Assembly: GCA_016286535.1 (NCBI GenBank)
Contig: JAEESZ010000001.1
Coordinates: 124,001-188,000, forward strand
Source of the DNA: Treponema sp.
GTDB lineage: Bacteria; Spirochaetota; Spirochaetia; Treponematales; Treponemataceae
Length of the DNA: 64,000 nucleotides
Direction of reading: 5' to 3'
The notes beneath the pieces were generated by a model. The model ran no database searches. It was given only the letters and a program-made list of their open reading frames with translations, and was not told the DNA's origin. Below are positions 62,500 through 64,000 of the stretch, piece after piece (the stretch's first letter is position 1; every line of letters starts with the position of its first letter). The translations under genes were made by a program, and so were the position numbers.

Positions 62500-63021
62500 T
62501 TACATCTGAAATGTAATACCTAAATGAGGTGTAAATTTAAGTAATTTGCAGGCACCAGAACCTGTACCACCAGAAGCTAATAACATCTGATAGAAGTCAA
62601 AACCAGAATTTAAGCCACCAGAAACATAGAATGTATCAGAAACTTTATAATTAGCAGTTACATCAAGACCTGCTCCAAAATCTAAAATCATCACAGAATC
62701 AGCAAGAAGGAAATCTACGTTTGCTACAGGCGAAATTAATAAAGAAAATTTATCAAGATTTATAGGACGAATGGAAACTCCAATATTTGTATCCATATTC
62801 ATTCCACCACCACGAATAAAACCAAAATCTACACTTGAATAAAATGAAAGCTTTTCAGAAAGCCAGTTGTTTCCGGCAATACCAAAGGCAATTGCAGGAA
62901 TTTTAGCATCATTTCCAAGATTAATGATTGTAGGTGTGCTAAAATTGATAGACATATCTTTTTCCTGAGCAAATAAGCTTACAGAAAAACACATAAGAAG
63001 GGCTAAAACTAACTTTTTCAT
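62500..63021 (-). CDS. small outer-membrane-type barrel protein, paralogue
   Basis: 173 aa. Signal MKKLVLALLMCFSVSLFA. Aligned with its neighbour: INLGNDAKIPAIAFGIAGNNW near 33, VANVDFLLADSVMILDFGAGLDVTA near 103, ending HLGITFQM. Tandem duplication. AAGGAG precedes the ATG. A TTGACG box lies upstream, but its -10 is weak. Confidence 0.72.
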   Translation of the reverse strand: MKKLVLALLMCFSVSLFAQEKDMSINFSTPTIINLGNDAKIPAIAFGIAGNNWLSEKLSFYSSVDFGFIRGGGMNMDTNIGVSIRPINLDKFSLLISPVANVDFLLADSVMILDFGAGLDVTANYKVSDTFYVSGGLNSGFDFYQMLLASGGTGSGACKLLKFTPHLGITFQM

Positions 63022-63139
63022 AAATATCTCCTTTTTTTAAGTTTACCCGAATAACTAATTGTTATTTAACAAAGAATGACATATAGAGGCCATTACGTCA
63101 AGTTAAAATTTTTCGGGCATAAACTCTTAGGAGATTTCA

Positions 63140-63170
63140 CCTACAGAAAGGATTTTTCCCCTTCTGCAGG
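63140..63170. other. strong 13-bp hairpin without T run
   Basis: CCTACAGAAAGGA / CCCCTTCTGCAGG with a 5-nt loop (three G-U pairs on one strand), in the gap between two barrel-protein genes. No T tract follows on either strand, so it is not a standard terminator. It may protect an mRNA end. Confidence 0.5.
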
Positions 63171-63183
63171 CAATAATAATTAA

Positions 63184-63837
63184 TTATAAATGATAACCTA
63201 AACCAACAGAAGGAACTACATAAAGCCCTTTTGTATCTTTTTCTGTTCCGTCTGAATAGATTGTCTTAAACTGGAAGATTACAGGACAGTTTGCATTTAA
63301 ATATAATTTCTTATTTACTTTAAACTGTGCATTTATAGCAGCACCAGCTCCAAGGTAAGTAACTTTACTTACAGAATCTCCGGATTTTGCAGCTCTCCAG
63401 TCAAAAGACATGCCTGGTACTACATAAAGGGTATAAGTCTTGCTTGAAGAGATGTTAATTGCAGGACCCACAAAAAGATTAAAGGAAGTAAAAGAATCAT
63501 ACAAATCTGAGTAATTTGTTTTTGAACTTCCTGTAGTTACTGTATTACCAACGGTTGTAGTAGTTTTGGTAGAAACTGACTGAGGGAAGTAAAGTCCTAA
63601 ATCTGCTCTTACACCAAACTGCTTTGTAAACATTGCCTGAACCCCGATATCTCCACCAAGGCCAAGTTCTGTATTATGAGCAACATAAGAAGTTTTTACC
63701 CCAAAAACTGTTTCTGACCAGCTTGATTTTGTAAAATCAAGAGGAAGGGCAAAGTTTGCATCAAAAGATAAATCTACTGCATAAGCAGAACCCAAAAGAA
63801 GAAAAGCCGAAAGAAGGCCTGTTAATAATTTTTTCAT
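63184..63837 (-). CDS. outer-membrane-type barrel protein
   Basis: 217 aa. Signal MKKLLTGLLSAFLLLGSAYA, then beta strands (LGLGGDIGVQAMFTKQFGVRADLGLYFP; LYVVPGMSFDWRA) and a final VVPSVGLGYHL. It has a Thr/Ser-rich loop near 92-110 that would face outward. Longer than the two paralogue-like proteins downstream. Its ATG overlaps the stop of the preceding gene as ATGA. Function unknown. Confidence 0.72.
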   Translation of the reverse strand: MKKLLTGLLSAFLLLGSAYAVDLSFDANFALPLDFTKSSWSETVFGVKTSYVAHNTELGLGGDIGVQAMFTKQFGVRADLGLYFPQSVSTKTTTTVGNTVTTGSSKTNYSDLYDSFTSFNLFVGPAINISSSKTYTLYVVPGMSFDWRAAKSGDSVSKVTYLGAGAAINAQFKVNKKLYLNANCPVIFQFKTIYSDGTEKDTKGLYVVPSVGLGYHL

Positions 63838-64000
63838 AAATCCTCCACTTTTACCAATTCGAAGCCGTTATCAAGTAAGGCACAAATTAATAAATCTAAA
63901 TAATCATACAAAGGGCGGGCATTTTTTACAAGAGAGCTGCCCAAAGACACAGGTACAATTCCGCTTCCGGTTTTCTTAAGGGTATTGCAGTATTCCTGAA
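63834..64000 (-). CDS. unidentified protein, C-terminal end (cut by window edge)
   Basis: The last 54 codons of a gene entering from the right edge. The frame is open to the edge and ends in TGA overlapping the next gene's ATG. The visible part contains IVPVSLGSSLVKNARPLYDY and ends GFELVKVEDL, the kind of ending seen in polysaccharide deacetylases, but that is too little for a call. Its product is probably made together with the barrel protein. Confidence 0.55.
   Translation of the reverse strand, partial: QEYCNTLKKTGSGIVPVSLGSSLVKNARPLYDYLDLLICALLDNGFELVKVEDL

Overview
The window is one compact, AT-rich chromosomal segment, most probably from a plant-fibre-degrading gut or rumen spirochaete of the Treponema type. 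That placement is an inference. It rests on chemoreceptors with an unusual signalling tip, loose lipoprotein signals, small outer-membrane barrel proteins, the sugar-uptake emphasis, and general codon and base use. No phage, insertion sequence or CRISPR array was seen. Nearly everything from 1 to 33 kb and from 34.6 to 49.9 kb is on the minus strand.

Sugar-uptake cassettes (0.8-14 kb and 19.1-33.1 kb, both minus). Two paralogous operons share one gene order: a ~1000-aa binding protein fused to carbohydrate-binding-like modules; permease pair A; an NHL-repeat/TPR membrane protein; a Yip1-like membrane protein (a separate gene in cassette 1, fused to the NHL/TPR protein in cassette 2); a DUF5696-like barrel protein; permease pair B; and a second binding protein with its own predicted promoter. 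Neither has an ATPase. One MsmX/UgpC-type ATPase (57.1-58.2 kb) could drive all four predicted importers. Cassette 2 ends in a secreted SGNH esterase. This repeated dual-importer cassette is the best candidate for an undescribed system.

Between the cassettes (14.1-18.9 kb) is a sodium-pumping oxaloacetate decarboxylase operon (gamma, alpha, beta), followed by a HAAS/DUF4097-like protein and a PspC protein. From 33.3 to 38.2 kb lies a hemicellulose block: two small secreted beta-sandwich proteins, a CE2-like esterase, a GH130 phosphorylase and a GH8 reducing-end exo-oligoxylanase. The three enzymes lack signal peptides and probably finish imported acetylated xylo- and manno-oligosaccharides in the cytoplasm.

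From 38.3 to 49.3 kb is one chemosensory operon (cheW, cheW-like, cheB, cheR-TPR, cheA-REC, pseudo-receiver/adenylate cyclase, two six-TM receptors) that runs on towards the GH8 gene. From 49.3 to 57 kb are a CYTH protein, a LacI regulator, a membrane protein, dapB, a Gfo/Idh/MocA oxidoreductase, lysC and an RNB-family ribonuclease. From 57 to 64 kb are the shared ATPase, tRNA-Leu(GAG), a cluster of hairpin-forming repeats, a secreted protein, EF-G and three small outer-membrane-type proteins. argH is cut by the left edge and an unidentified gene by the right edge.

A recurring pattern is a good -10 box (often an extended TGn-10) only 6-9 nt before the start codon with no Shine-Dalgarno sequence. 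It is seen at nine genes and suggests leaderless mRNAs.
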